Shown here piece by piece: positions 28,708 to 28,723 of a stretch of 28,723 bases of DNA. A program made the position numbers and the translations under genes. Each line of letters starts with the position of its first letter. The first letter of the stretch is position 1. A model generated the notes under the pieces. It saw only the letters and a list, made by a program, of their open reading frames with translations. It searched no databases and was not told where the DNA came from. This DNA is from Nemertoderma westbladi (Eukaryota > Xenacoelomorpha > Nemertodermatida > Nemertodermatidae): the NCBI GenBank assembly GCA_032718475.1, contig JAUCBJ010003004.1:1-28723 (forward strand). The letters run 5' to 3'.

Positions 28708-28723
28708 GTGTACAGGACTTCAT

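Overview
This is eukaryotic nuclear DNA, almost certainly from an animal. It is AT-rich, has no operons, and is dominated by nested transposable elements. The scattered short motif TAGGCCTA, tRNA-derived SINE-like pieces and coding remnants resembling invertebrate multi-copy families suggest a marine invertebrate (a deuterostome such as an echinoderm, or a lophotrochozoan). That placement is inference and the species cannot be fixed from this window.

Layout. Positions 1-500 hold two copies of a small MITE around a GC-rich insert, followed by AT-rich simple sequence. Positions 1155-6263 are a large foldback (inverted-repeat) element, here called A. Its left arm was later split by a non-LTR retrotransposon fragment (2040-2577) and its right arm by a hAT-like non-autonomous element with 8-bp target duplications (4638-6046). 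Its loop (3023-3534) holds the broken C-terminal end of a Cys-rich protein family. Positions 6646-7036 are two facing 22-bp tandem arrays with palindromic CACCCGGGTG cores. Positions 7745-11454 are a second foldback, B, with a 241-bp MITE inserted in one arm. Positions 11487-12690 hold a partial terminal repeat of foldback C, a 31-bp tandem array and a small MITE.

Positions 12777-13877 are the only long ORF that does not look like a transposon: an intronless 366-residue protein of unknown function. Positions 14055-14707 are a second copy of the non-LTR fragment seen in foldback A. Positions 14710-19770 have no recognisable gene, only degenerate repeats, two tRNA-like SINE remnants and a 154-bp duplication. 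Positions 19772-20708 are a 36-bp minisatellite of 26 copies.

Positions 21352-24640 are a nearly complete GC-rich non-LTR retrotransposon with a Cys-rich N-terminus, reverse transcriptase, zinc knuckle and restriction-like endonuclease (R2/NeSL/HERO/Utopia type). Two apparent one-base deletions break it, and it ends in a poly(A) tract near 25040. Positions 25103-26841 are a third foldback, C, whose loop carries the C-terminal end of a different restriction-like-endonuclease retrotransposon. Positions 27066-28640 are a degenerate APE-type non-LTR element running toward the window end.

Taken together, the window is a transposon-dense accessory region. Its most striking pattern is foldback elements with arms of 0.3 to 1.8 kb whose loops, in two of three large cases, carry C-terminal ends of other genes. 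The arms of foldbacks A and B are also dotted with GTTRCCATGGYAAC-like (RFX X-box-like) palindromes, and TTCTAGAA recurs in foldbacks B and C and in small elements.
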